A stretch of 64,000 nt of DNA, from contig JAHHQX010000009.1 of NCBI GenBank assembly GCA_020026155.1, forward strand, positions 1 to 64,000. The letters are read 5' to 3'. Both the position numbers and the translations under genes were made by a program. Of the stretch, positions 16,394-24,556 are shown in pieces. Position 1 is the stretch's first letter. Every line of letters starts with the position of its first letter. Below the pieces are notes generated by a model. That model did not search any database. It worked only from the letters and a program-made list of their open reading frames with translations, and had not been told where the DNA came from. Source of the DNA: Actinobacillus sp. (GTDB taxonomy: Bacteria; Pseudomonadota; Gammaproteobacteria; Enterobacterales; Pasteurellaceae).

Positions 16394-17734
16394 TTAGCCA
16401 TCCTTCTCAATTTGTTCTAATGCTTGACGTAGAAGTGGAGCATATTCAATTTTACCTGGACAAACGTAGGTACATAATGCTAAATCTTCTTCTTCTAATT
16501 CCAAGCAACCTAATGCTTGTGCGCTGTCTGTATCACCAGATGCCAAATCACGTAATAAAAGTGTTGGAAGGATATCTAATGGCATTACACGTTCATAAAG
16601 ACCAATTGGAACCATCGCACGGTAAGCACCATGTAAAGAGGTCGTCATGTTAAATAATTTTTTACGGAAGTGACCAACTACAGTACGAGTAATAGAATAT
16701 TCATTCGCACCTGGCATGATCCAACCTAAAAATTCTTTATTATGATCTTCTTCAATTACAGATACTTGTAATGCATAACGTCCTAAATAATTATGTGGAC
16801 CTTCCGCTTTAGTACCACTTAATACTGAACCAGAAATAATACGGTTAGTACCTGCTTTTAATTCCCCATTAGTCAATTGAGAAAGATTCGCACCTACAAA
16901 TGTACGCACTAGACGAGGTTTATTAACTTGTGGACCACCTAATGCGATAACGCGTTGAGATGATAATTCACCCGTGGTGAACAATTTACCAATAGCAATA
17001 ACATCTTGGTAATTGATATACCAAACTGTTTTATTGGTACCCACTGGATCAATAAAATGAATATGCGTACCTGATAGACCCGCAGGATGTGGACCTTTAA
17101 ACTCATGTACATCTAACCATTTTGCACTTACTGCAGGAATATTAGCACCAGCTGCTTTACATAAATGTAATTTATCTGTTTCAAGCTGACCAAGTACTTT
17201 TAACCCGTTTACAAATGCATCTTTTTCTTCATTAATGATTACTGTTGGATCTGCCGCTAGCGGATTAGTATCCATAGCATTAACAAAAATAGAATGTGGA
17301 ATTGCATCAATAGCTGGTACTTTACCAAATGGACGTGTTCTTAAAGTAGTCCATAAACCAGACTCTTGAAGATTTTTACGTACATCATTATCAGTTAAAG
17401 AATCCAGTTCATTTGCTGAATATTTTGCAAAAGTAACCTGTTCATTACCTTTAATTTCAATAACAACAGACTGTAAAACGCGCTTTTCACCACGGTGAAT
17501 TGCAGTAACTTTACCGCTTACAGGTGCAGTGAAAAGAACACCAGGGTTCTTTTTATCTTCAAATAGAACCTGACCTTTTTTCACTTCATCGCCCTCACGA
17601 ACTTTCATCGATGGGCGCATACCTATATATTCTTCACCAAGCAAAGCAACTTCGCTAACAGCATTGCCGTTATGGATTACTTGTTCTGGTTTCCCTGCGA
17701 TAGGAACATCCAAGCCTTTTTTAATCGTAATCAT
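16394..17734 (-). CDS. nqrA: Na+-NQR subunit A
   Basis: First gene of the Na+-pumping NADH:quinone oxidoreductase operon; a 446-residue cytoplasmic-side subunit that helps hold ubiquinone. It begins MITIKKGLDVPIAGKPEQ and has the SLBB/Rnf-C-like core with ALGGPQVNKPRLVRT near 279 and the conserved end CTYVCPGKIEYAP..LR. Length is normal. The start lies 26 bases after a T8 tract that ends a structured leader, so expression may be controlled by attenuation. Confidence 0.97.
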   Translation of the reverse strand: MITIKKGLDVPIAGKPEQVIHNGNAVSEVALLGEEYIGMRPSMKVREGDEVKKGQVLFEDKKNPGVLFTAPVSGKVTAIHRGEKRVLQSVVIEIKGNEQVTFAKYSANELDSLTDNDVRKNLQESGLWTTLRTRPFGKVPAIDAIPHSIFVNAMDTNPLAADPTVIINEEKDAFVNGLKVLGQLETDKLHLCKAAGANIPAVSAKWLDVHEFKGPHPAGLSGTHIHFIDPVGTNKTVWYINYQDVIAIGKLFTTGELSSQRVIALGGPQVNKPRLVRTFVGANLSQLTNGELKAGTNRIISGSVLSGTKAEGPHNYLGRYALQVSVIEEDHNKEFLGWIMPGANEYSITRTVVGHFRKKLFNMTTSLHGAYRAMVPIGLYERVMPLDILPTLLLRDLASGDTDSAQALGCLELEEEDLALCTYVCPGKIEYAPLLRQALEQIEKDG

Positions 17735-17760
17735 ATTGTTTGCACTACTTTTCGTTAGTT

Positions 17761-17843
17761 AAAAAAAACAGCTACGATGATCCCATCGCAACCTCGTCTT
17801 GAGCTAGCGCTTAGGCTCAAAAGTCCTCGCCTAAGCAAAACAT
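17761..17843 (-). ncRNA. Structured nqr leader RNA ending in a terminator-like T8
   Basis: Reading leftward there is an 8-bp hairpin GCTTAGGC/GCCTAAGC (17836-17809) whose loop contains GAGGA, then a short hairpin CGATG/CATCG with loop GGAT (17788-17775), a weak outer AGCT/AGCT pairing, and eight T residues (17768-17761). An alternative 6-bp hairpin TTGAGC/GCTCAA (17820-17799) excludes the first one. Mutually exclusive stems before a T tract, 26 bases from nqrA, look like an attenuator or riboswitch; two GGA motifs in loops also suit CsrA binding. I do not recognise it as a known RNA family. A separately terminated small RNA is also possible. Confidence 0.55.
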
Positions 17844-17849
17844 AATTAA

Positions 17850-17855
17850 ATAATA
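17850..17855 (-). promoter_or_regulatory. Predicted -10 of the nqr promoter
   Basis: TATTAT reading leftward, just upstream of the structured leader, giving a start near 17843. No good -35 is visible at the standard spacing, which would fit an activator-dependent promoter. Confidence 0.35.
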
Positions 17856-17915
17856 CTCAAATTCTTTTTCGTCGAATTTTCTATTTCAAAAATTCAAAAT
17901 TAACTGAATTAATTT

Positions 17916-17929
17916 TTGATAAAAATCAA
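17916..17929. promoter_or_regulatory. FNR box, perfect, upstream of nqr
   Basis: TTGAT-AAAA-ATCAA, an exact match to the FNR consensus TTGAT-N4-ATCAA. Its centre is about 80 bases upstream of the predicted nqr start and about 500 bases upstream of cyuA, so nqr is the likelier target. The sign of the effect is not visible. Confidence 0.65.
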
Positions 17930-18425
17930 GACGCACATTTTAACCAAATAAATGCTTTTTTTCTACTTAGATTGAACTTTTTTAGCGAAAGAGAAAGCAA
18001 AATATCCCAATACGATTTTTAAGTTCGTTATTTCCTATCAAACAAGATAGAAATATCCAAAAAATTTTAACACGCCACAATTTATTGAAAAATTTATTGC
18101 TTATTGCAATTTTTTTTGTATTTTTATTGTGTGTAATTTATACTTTTTTTACATTAACTTGATATAGATCTATGTTCTTTTTATAGATTAATCCGTCTTT
18201 GTATAAAATAATTTAAAAGGAGCTTTATTTATTCAATCTAATTTTTGGATACTTACTACTCTTTTTGGGTATATTTTATATACTAAACAATATAATTAAT
18301 AATTTTTAAGAATTCACCTTTCGCATCCTCAATTAATCGATCGTAAGGGTAAATAGCGTTAATCTAGAATTGCTTATTATTCAATAAACTATAAAGCGAC
18401 TAAAATAAAAATTAAGGAGGATTCC
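17930..18425. other. Long AT-rich intergenic region before cyuA
   Basis: Very AT-rich, with no ORF of note. It holds an FNR-like box at 18159-18172, a TATAAA at 18202-18207 that could be a -10, and a strong AAGGAGG at 18414-18420 five bases before cyuA. I see no hairpin with a T run. A long cyuA leader of about 210 bases is implied if the TATAAA is used. Confidence 0.5.
18159..18172. promoter_or_regulatory. FNR-like box upstream of cyuA
   Basis: TTGAT-ATAG-ATCTA matches the FNR consensus at nine of ten positions. Its centre is about 48 bases from the start predicted from TATAAA at 18202, slightly off the ideal -41.5. The FeS enzyme downstream is oxygen-sensitive, so anaerobic control makes sense. 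Confidence 0.4.
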
Positions 18426-19700
18426 ATGAATCCAAATTGGGCTACTTATGAGGGTATTATAAAATCAATGGTCAAACCTGCTTTAGGGTGTACTGAGCCT
18501 ATCGCTGCAGCCTTTGCAGCTGCAACAGCTCGGGAAATGTTGTCAATGCCTCCTCTTGAAATTAATGTTTATGTTTCTGATAACCTTTATAAAAATGCAA
18601 TGGGCGTCTTTGTGCCAGGAACTGGCAAAATGGGATTGGCCATTGCTGCAGCTGTTGGGGCATTAGGAGGTGATGCCACCAAAGGCTTAGAAGTTCTAGA
18701 TAAAATTGATAAAGCTATTGTTCAAGATGCCCAAGTGCTCATTGATAACAATAAAGTTCATATTGCACGCAAAGATGTAGATGATTTTATTTATTGCTTA
18801 GTAGAAATGACCGATGGTAAGGATCACGCAACTGTAGAGCTAAAAGGTGGACATACACAAATTTTATGTAAGAAATTAAATAATAAAATTATCTTCCAAC
18901 AAAATAAATGTAACAAAAAATCAACTGGTTCAATTTGTCAGGGCATAGACATTTCTTTTAAAAAAATTTATGACTATGCTACGCACGCTAATCTGGAAGA
19001 TATTGAATTTATCTTAGAAGCCTGCAGACTAAACCATGCCTTAGCACTAGAAGGACTGTCTGAAGACTATGGACTTTGTATCGGTAAAACAATAAAAACA
19101 AGCATAAAATCAGGCATATTGAACCAAGATTTTGCCAATAAAATTCTTATGTATACAGCGAGCGCATCTGATGCTCGAATGGGAGGCGCTCCTCTACCAG
19201 CAATGAGTAATTTTGGTAGTGGAAATCAAGGCATTACCGCCACTTTACCCGTTTATCTGACTGCCGAACATTATGGGAACTCTCAAGAACAACTCGCAAG
19301 AGCTCTCATTATAAGCCATCTAGGAGCGATTTATATAAAATCCTTTTATCCTCCTCTTTCAGCCTTTTGTGGAAATACAGTCACTGGGGCAGCTACAGCA
19401 GCAGCTATGGTTTACCTCGCAGGCGGATCTTATGAGCAAAGCTGTTTTGCCGCACAAAATGTATTAAGCGATTGTGCAGGAATGGTTTGCGATGGCGCCA
19501 AATCTACCTGTGCAATGAAAGTAAAAACCGCAACAAGTGCAGCTATTAATGGATTTTTAATGGCACTTCAATATAAAGAAGCGCATAATCTGGGAATCAT
19601 TGGAGATTCATTGGAACAGACTATACGTAACGTTGGAAGGCTAATTACACATGGTATGGCTGAAACAGATCATACCATCATTGAAATTATGTCAGAATAA
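18426..19700 (+). CDS. cyuA: L-cysteine desulfidase CyuA (UPF0597 family)
   Basis: Breaks L-cysteine into pyruvate, ammonia and sulfide with an oxygen-labile 4Fe-4S cluster. The 424-residue protein matches E. coli CyuA (YhaM), starting NWATYEGIIKSMVKPALGCTEP; cysteines that can hold the cluster are in GCTEP (near 22), AFCGNTVTG (near 318) and MVCDGAKSTCAMK (near 357). AAGGAGG five bases upstream fixes the start. The CyuP-type cysteine transporter is two genes away on the opposite strand, so the three genes form a cysteine-utilisation locus. In E. coli cyuP and cyuA form one operon; here they are convergent. Confidence 0.9.
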   Translation: MNPNWATYEGIIKSMVKPALGCTEPIAAAFAAATAREMLSMPPLEINVYVSDNLYKNAMGVFVPGTGKMGLAIAAAVGALGGDATKGLEVLDKIDKAIVQDAQVLIDNNKVHIARKDVDDFIYCLVEMTDGKDHATVELKGGHTQILCKKLNNKIIFQQNKCNKKSTGSICQGIDISFKKIYDYATHANLEDIEFILEACRLNHALALEGLSEDYGLCIGKTIKTSIKSGILNQDFANKILMYTASASDARMGGAPLPAMSNFGSGNQGITATLPVYLTAEHYGNSQEQLARALIISHLGAIYIKSFYPPLSAFCGNTVTGAATAAAMVYLAGGSYEQSCFAAQNVLSDCAGMVCDGAKSTCAMKVKTATSAAINGFLMALQYKEAHNLGIIGDSLEQTIRNVGRLITHGMAETDHTIIEIMSE

Positions 19701-19734
19701 TTGAATAAATAATAAAAGAGAGCAACATTGAGGT

Positions 19735-19762
19735 GGGCTTTAGGTGCACAACCTTAAAGCTC
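19735..19762 (+). other. Hairpin between cyuA and the regulator gene
   Basis: GGGCTTTAGGT and ACCTTAAAGCTC pair with one bulge around GCACA. No T run follows. It may end cyuA transcription inefficiently or belong to the leader of the next gene. Confidence 0.4.
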
Positions 19763-19806
19763 GCATCGATTAATAAGAAATAAATATTATTTTACTCGCA
19801 CAATCT

Positions 19807-20445
19807 ATGAAAATATTAACTCCGCAAGATGAAGAAATCCTTGCTACTTTCGACAATGTCGTCACTGCGATCGCTAATACTTTTGGAGAACATACCGAGG
19901 TTGTTCTACATAGTTTAGATATTCGCCATCCTTCTATTATAAAAATAGTAAATGGGCACGTTACAGGACGAACCGTAGGTGCCCCGATCACTAATTTTGT
20001 CTTAGATAAATTAGCTAGAAAAGAAGATCTTTCCCAGCCCTATTTCACGAAGTCTCCCAAAGGAAGAAATTTACGTTCAACAACAACCATTATCCGTAAT
20101 CCACAAGGGGAAGCAATAGGTACGCTGTGTGTGAATATCGACCTAGATGCACCATTTCAAGAGGTTATTCAACCTTTCGTTTTACCGACAATCGAACCTC
20201 AAGAGAAAAAGACGAATATTGAAATATTCGCAAATAGTCCTGAAGATATGCTGACAATAACAATTGAAAACACCTATCAAGAAATCACACTAGATAAAGC
20301 GATTAGCGCTGGTAAAAAGGCACGTGCTCTAGTACATAAACTCGCAAATCTAGGGGTATTTAATTTCAAAAATAGCCCACAATTAGTGGCTCAAATAACA
20401 GGAATCTCAACCCATACCATCTATCGTCACCTTAGAGATCGATAA
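19807..20445 (+). CDS. YheO-type transcriptional regulator (PAS + HTH)
   Basis: A 212-residue regulator with an N-terminal PAS-like YheO domain (residues about 10-120, including EHTEVVLHSLDIRHPSI and GEAIGTLCVNID) and a C-terminal helix-turn-helix (about 155-212, KARALVHKLANLGVFNFKNS then QITGISTHTIYRHLRDR). DauR, a member of this family, controls amino-acid catabolism. Its position between cyuA and cyuP suggests that it senses cysteine or a relative and controls both; E. coli uses the Lrp-type CyuR for this, so this would be a different regulator. No clear ribosome-binding site precedes the ATG. Its stop is 28 bases from that of cyuP. Confidence 0.85.
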   Translation: MKILTPQDEEILATFDNVVTAIANTFGEHTEVVLHSLDIRHPSIIKIVNGHVTGRTVGAPITNFVLDKLARKEDLSQPYFTKSPKGRNLRSTTTIIRNPQGEAIGTLCVNIDLDAPFQEVIQPFVLPTIEPQEKKTNIEIFANSPEDMLTITIENTYQEITLDKAISAGKKARALVHKLANLGVFNFKNSPQLVAQITGISTHTIYRHLRDR

Positions 20446-20472
20446 TTCCTGCTATTTTTTCTTTACTCGCAC

Positions 20473-21771
20473 CTAAAAAGCAAGGAAAGGGGAGATACAA
20501 AGCAGAATCCCCGTCGCAATAATAAGATAAAGCGCGATGCCCTTATATTTATATAAGACAGGAACTTTATAGGTTAAATATGCGGGTATTAAACATCCCA
20601 CTAATCCAAAGATCGGACTACAAATTGATGTAAAGCTCAGTACAGGTGCGTTTAATACAATAGCACTCCAAGAAAGTAAAATAGTAAAAAGAATAATGCC
20701 GTAACGCACATAAGTGGGATTAATTTTATCCTCTGATATAAGACGTCTTAATCCATTCATCGCTAGACCTTGACATGCTTCCCGAAATCCCAAGTATACT
20801 CCAAAATATGCTGTCATCACGGCAAAAACATTCAATATTAAACTTAATAATTTTAATGTATCGCCATTCATTCCTTGAGCAACAAGTGCCAATGCAGAAA
20901 TATTTTGTTTATACGCACTTACTGCTTGGGCATGACTAATAGCCAAGGTAAAAGAAACAGCATAGAAGAACACTACAGTAAACAAAATAATAAAGGCAAT
21001 CCGCATAGCTCGCATGGCTTTATATCTCGCAACAGCAATAGATTTTTCACGACTCTGATACGAGATCACCATCGGACTTAAACTTTGAATAAATAGAATT
21101 GAAGTTAACGTAAATGGCAACATGACAACGGAATTTTTTAACAGTAATGGCGTATCAGGTATTGCACCGATATTACTTAAATTCCACTTACTTACCATTA
21201 ATAATCCTAAAACGGCTACCACGCTAATTTTGGTTAAAACCATAAAAGAAGATATTCTAAATAGAAATTTTTCTCCTTGCGATGCCAATGTCACCAAAAT
21301 ACAAATTAATGCTAATCCATAAAATGGATTTTCTGACCATAAGGTTTTAGTCAAACCAAAACTTTGTAGAAAAGATGCAGTATCATTAGTGATAGCAGTT
21401 GAATAAACAAATACCCAAATTAACAACATTAAAAAATAGAGTAATCCTAAAAATGCTCCCCAGTTCTTGCCTAAATATCCCGCAATTACGCTTGGGTAAT
21501 CTTCACATTTTGGCGAGGTTGCTAAGGTATTGATGAATAATCGTTGAAAAAGATAAATCGCTGGGTAGCCTAATACGGATGACAATAAGAACACCCATAA
21601 CCCCATTAAACCCACTTGCACAGGTAAAAACACAATACCCGCACCAATAGCCATTCCAATACTTAATATGATCCAACCCCAATCTGTACTATCAAAACGG
21701 ATTGCTTCTTTCCATTCAATACTATTTTTATCTGGAATACTATCTTGCAATTCCTTATGAGTGATTCCCAT
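20473..21771 (-). CDS. cyuP: Cysteine/serine-type amino acid transporter CyuP (HAAAP family)
   Basis: A 432-residue inner-membrane symporter with about eleven helices, very similar along its length to E. coli CyuP (YhaO): WREAI-like start (WKEAIRFDSTDWGWIILSIG), GAGIVFLPVQVGLMGLW, SPMVISYQSREKSI, and LNAPVLSFTSICSPIFG near residue 370. It imports cysteine and possibly serine or threonine for CyuA. It is transcribed toward the regulator gene. CTCC-rich sequence just upstream provides a GGAGGG ribosome-binding site. CRP-like half sites lie about 140 bases upstream. Confidence 0.9.
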   Translation of the reverse strand: MGITHKELQDSIPDKNSIEWKEAIRFDSTDWGWIILSIGMAIGAGIVFLPVQVGLMGLWVFLLSSVLGYPAIYLFQRLFINTLATSPKCEDYPSVIAGYLGKNWGAFLGLLYFLMLLIWVFVYSTAITNDTASFLQSFGLTKTLWSENPFYGLALICILVTLASQGEKFLFRISSFMVLTKISVVAVLGLLMVSKWNLSNIGAIPDTPLLLKNSVVMLPFTLTSILFIQSLSPMVISYQSREKSIAVARYKAMRAMRIAFIILFTVVFFYAVSFTLAISHAQAVSAYKQNISALALVAQGMNGDTLKLLSLILNVFAVMTAYFGVYLGFREACQGLAMNGLRRLISEDKINPTYVRYGIILFTILLSWSAIVLNAPVLSFTSICSPIFGLVGCLIPAYLTYKVPVLYKYKGIALYLIIATGILLCISPFLAF

Positions 21772-21912
21772 ATACCCTCCAAATTATTTAATTTAATAAA
21801 AATAAGATAGTTATAATGATTATATTTTTTACAATGTTATCTAAAATCCTATCGACTAAATAGAAATTTATATTTAGTAGAAAGAATTATACGAAACTAT
21901 CACACTTTTATT

Positions 21913-21928
21913 TATGGGAGAGATCACA
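21913..21928. promoter_or_regulatory. Possible CRP site upstream of cyuP
   Basis: On the cyuP strand TGTGATCTCTCCCATA has a perfect left half (TGTGA) and a poor right half; a second TGTGATAG copy lies 20 bases further downstream. Cysteine-utilisation genes are catabolite-controlled in E. coli. The match is weak. Confidence 0.3.
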
Positions 21929-21994
21929 CTTTGCTGAATTAATATTCAATTACTTTTTTACGGAATGATTTATTTTTTTAGGAATGCTAAAATG

Positions 21995-22022
21995 AAAAAA
22001 GGCCGCTATTAAAGCGACCTTT
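21995..22022 (-). terminator. Terminator of the tRNA-Phe/tRNA-Asn transcript
   Basis: Reading leftward, AAAGGTCGC and GCGGCCTTT pair around TTTAATA, with a T run continuing from the stem. It lies eight bases after the tRNA-Asn CCA. Confidence 0.85.
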
Positions 22023-22029
22023 CAGAATT

Positions 22030-22105
22030 TGGCTCCTCCTGCTGGACTTGAACCAGCGACATACGGATTAACAGTCCGCCGTTCTACCGACTGAACTAAG
22101 GAGGA
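22030..22105 (-). tRNA. tRNA-Asn (anticodon GTT)
   Basis: A 76-base cloverleaf with encoded CCA, acceptor TCCTCCT/AGGAGGA, anticodon stem GGACT..AATCC region with GTT in the loop, and T loop TTCAAGT. It follows tRNA-Phe by five bases. Confidence 0.96.
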
Positions 22106-22110
22106 ATAGG

Positions 22111-22186
22111 TGGTGCCTCGAGGCGGAATCGAACCACCGACACGGGGATTTTCAATCCCCTGCTCTACCGACTGAGCTATCGAGGC
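22111..22186 (-). tRNA. tRNA-Phe (anticodon GAA)
   Basis: A 76-base cloverleaf with CCA, acceptor GCCTCGA/TCGAGGC, anticodon stem GGGGA/TCCCC with GAA, and T loop TTCGATT. First gene of the two-tRNA unit. Confidence 0.96.
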
Positions 22187-22237
22187 AACGTTGCGTATCA
22201 GTGTTTTTAATTACTGCGTAACGTCTCAACGGGGCTT

Positions 22238-22266
22238 ATTAAACGATTTTTCAGTGCCTAAGTCAA
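22238..22266 (-). promoter_or_regulatory. tRNA-Phe/tRNA-Asn promoter
   Basis: Reading leftward: -35 TTGACT (22266-22261), 17-base spacer, -10 TTTAAT (22243-22238), then a GC-rich discriminator GCCCCG typical of stable-RNA promoters. Confidence 0.75.
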
Positions 22267-22408
22267 CAATAATTTTAAAAAAAATCGTATTTTTTTATTG
22301 TTTGAATAATTTATGATCTTAATGTTTATATAATAAACTTTAAGCGAGCATTTTTTATATATCTTTTGCAAAGCCCCATCGGTTTTTTTATATTTTTATT
22401 AAATTTTC

Positions 22409-23269
22409 CTACGCCACTTTCACTGCTTTATAGTGACAAGTTGGATTAAGAATTTCATTTCTTGCTGCAATTATCTGCAATTCATACAATTCAGACTGTG
22501 AAGTTAATCTCATTACTTCATTCACCGCGTTCGCAGTATGCTCAAATGCTTCAATATCTGATTTTCCATTTAATAAATTTGCTAAGAAAATACCAGAAGT
22601 AAGATCACCAACCCCAACAGGCTGTAATTTAAAAGCATAAAGTGGGCGCGTAATGTGCCAAATACCATCCGTGGTCCCAAGTAACATTTCGAAAGTATCT
22701 TTTTCTTTCCCTACATTACTTAAATGTTTTACTAAAACTTTTTTAACGCCTTTTGCAAGAATAGTTTTTACTGCAGCAATCGCTTGTTCAAAATTTTCTA
22801 CGGGTTGTCCACTAATAACTCGAAGCTCAACAAGATTTGGCGCAAGAATATCCGCTTGAGGGACAGCCAACTCACAAAGTGCTTCCTTAACCCCATCTGC
22901 CACAATACATCCTTTATCAGGATGTCCCATAACAGGATCACACAAATAAATCGCTTCTGGATTTGCTTTCTTCACTTCATGAACTACGTCAACAATCTCT
23001 TGAACTTGTTCTGCAGATCCCATATAGCCCGATAACACTGCGTTACAAAGTTTTAATCGATCAATACCAAGAATTCCTTGAACAATTTCACCAATAAGTC
23101 CTTGAGGTAAAACCTCACCTTTCCATTTACCATATTGCGTATGATTTGAAAATTGTACGGTATTTAATGCCCATACATCTGCGCCAAGAAGTTGCATAGG
23201 GAAGGTTGCAGCCTTATTACCCGCATAACCAAATACAACATGTGATTGAATAGATAAAATATGCTTCAT
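22409..23269 (-). CDS. pdxY: Pyridoxal kinase PdxY
   Basis: Phosphorylates pyridoxal in the B6 salvage pathway (ribokinase-like fold). The 286-residue protein has the family start ILSIQSHVVFGYAGN, the YLCDPVMGH segment near 112 and the anion-hole/catalytic motif PVGVGDLTSGIF near 217-228 with the catalytic Asp. The ATG at 23269 has GAGGAA seven bases upstream; a further in-frame ATG at 23284 does not. Together with many PLP enzymes, salvage would matter if B6 synthesis is lacking. Confidence 0.95.
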   Translation of the reverse strand: MKHILSIQSHVVFGYAGNKAATFPMQLLGADVWALNTVQFSNHTQYGKWKGEVLPQGLIGEIVQGILGIDRLKLCNAVLSGYMGSAEQVQEIVDVVHEVKKANPEAIYLCDPVMGHPDKGCIVADGVKEALCELAVPQADILAPNLVELRVISGQPVENFEQAIAAVKTILAKGVKKVLVKHLSNVGKEKDTFEMLLGTTDGIWHITRPLYAFKLQPVGVGDLTSGIFLANLLNGKSDIEAFEHTANAVNEVMRLTSQSELYELQIIAARNEILNPTCHYKAVKVA

Positions 23270-23302
23270 CGTTTTCTTCCTCATCGTTAGAAGTTATCCA
23301 TA

Positions 23303-23337
23303 AAAATAAAGTGCGACATAATGTCACACTTTATTTT
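23303..23337 (-). terminator. Terminator between accA and pdxY
   Basis: AAAATAAAGTG and CACTTTATTTT pair with an inner GACAT/ATGTC stem; T-rich on the leftward strand. It lies downstream of pdxY's promoter side and after nothing convergent, so it probably separates an upstream gene's leader from pdxY or follows accA (accA stop is 11 bases to its right). Confidence 0.65.
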
Positions 23338-23347
23338 CATCCAATAC

Positions 23348-24301
23348 TTAACAGTATCCGTAGTTCATCAATCGTTGATAACGTCGTTCTTGTAAAGTAT
23401 TCGTATCTAATTGACGTAACTCAGCTAATTCTTTAATTAGGCACGCTTTTAAATTTTCAGCCATTTGTTTGTGATCTCGATGGGCACCACCTAATGGTTC
23501 TGGGACAATATTGTCAATCAATTCAAGTTCTAATAATCTTGGTGCTGTAATACCTAATGCTTCGGCTGCGGTTGAGGCTTTATCAGCGCTTTTCCATAAA
23601 ATAGATGCGCACCCTTCAGGAGAAATCACAGAATATGTGCTATATTGCAACATATTAACCGTATCACCTACCCCGATCGCTAACGCACCACCTGAACCAC
23701 CTTCTCCAATAACAGTACAAATTACAGGTACCTTTAATGTCGACATTTCACGTAAATTACGTGCAATTGCCTCAGCTTGTCCACGTTCTTCTGCACCAAC
23801 ACCTGGGTAAGCTCCTGGTGTATCAATAAAGGTAAAAATAGGCAAATTAAAACGTTCGGCCAATTGCATTAAGCGAAGTGCCTTTCGATAGCCCTCTGGC
23901 GCAGGCATCCCAAAATTACGTGCAATTTTATCTTTTGTACAGCGCCCTTTCTGATGACCGATAACCATGACAGGTTCACCATTTAAGCGCGCTAAGCCAC
24001 CCACAATTGCTTTATCGTTAGCAAAGGCTCTATCGCCTGCCAATTCTTGGAAATCGGTAAAAATTTCTTTGATATAATCCAAAGTATACGGACGATTTGG
24101 ATGTCGAGCTAATTTAGATACTTGCCAAGCATCTAAATGAGAAAAAATTTTCTGCGTTAATTCAGTACTTTTTTTCTGTAAACGCGCGATTTCATCATCT
24201 AAATCTAATTTTTCATCTTTATGAGTTACATTGCGTAAAGCATCAATTTTCGCTTCTAATTCGGCAATCGGTAGCTCAAAATCTAGGTAATCTTGTTGCA
24301 T
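23348..24301 (-). CDS. accA: Acetyl-CoA carboxylase carboxyltransferase subunit alpha
   Basis: With AccD, transfers carboxyl from biotin to acetyl-CoA, the first step of fatty-acid synthesis. The 317-residue sequence begins MQQDYLDFELPIAELEAKI and contains the crotonase-type oxyanion segments GEGGSGGALAIGVGD near 205 and the biotin-site region NFGMPAPEGYRKALRLM near 136. The frame is open upstream to 24388, but the ATG at 24301 gives the family N terminus. Confidence 0.97.
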   Translation of the reverse strand: MQQDYLDFELPIAELEAKIDALRNVTHKDEKLDLDDEIARLQKKSTELTQKIFSHLDAWQVSKLARHPNRPYTLDYIKEIFTDFQELAGDRAFANDKAIVGGLARLNGEPVMVIGHQKGRCTKDKIARNFGMPAPEGYRKALRLMQLAERFNLPIFTFIDTPGAYPGVGAEERGQAEAIARNLREMSTLKVPVICTVIGEGGSGGALAIGVGDTVNMLQYSTYSVISPEGCASILWKSADKASTAAEALGITAPRLLELELIDNIVPEPLGGAHRDHKQMAENLKACLIKELAELRQLDTNTLQERRYQRLMNYGYC

Positions 24302-24556
24302 TTTATCGTCCAATGTCAAAAAAAGTGCACGCACTTTAGCAAGATTTTTGTGCCTGTGCAATGATTTAGCAATATGGTTAAAAAACAATCTAATTTATAT
24401 CATCATAGCTTTTTCTATACAGAAAAGAAATCTTTTTTCATGCTTTATAAAAAGTTTTTTATTTCACTTATAGATCATATAACTTTCGATTTTAAATTAG
24501 AGTTTTTCTCCTATTTATGGCATACTCGACCGTTCTTTAATCTAATGAGACAAATA

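Noticed and set aside
17761..17843. Calling the nqr leader a known riboswitch class
   Set aside because: I could not match it to remembered consensus sequences such as FMN or Na+ classes, so only its structure is claimed.
20741..20760. AGACGTCT-like met box inside cyuP
   Set aside because: A single 8-mer within coding sequence; MetJ needs at least two adjacent boxes.
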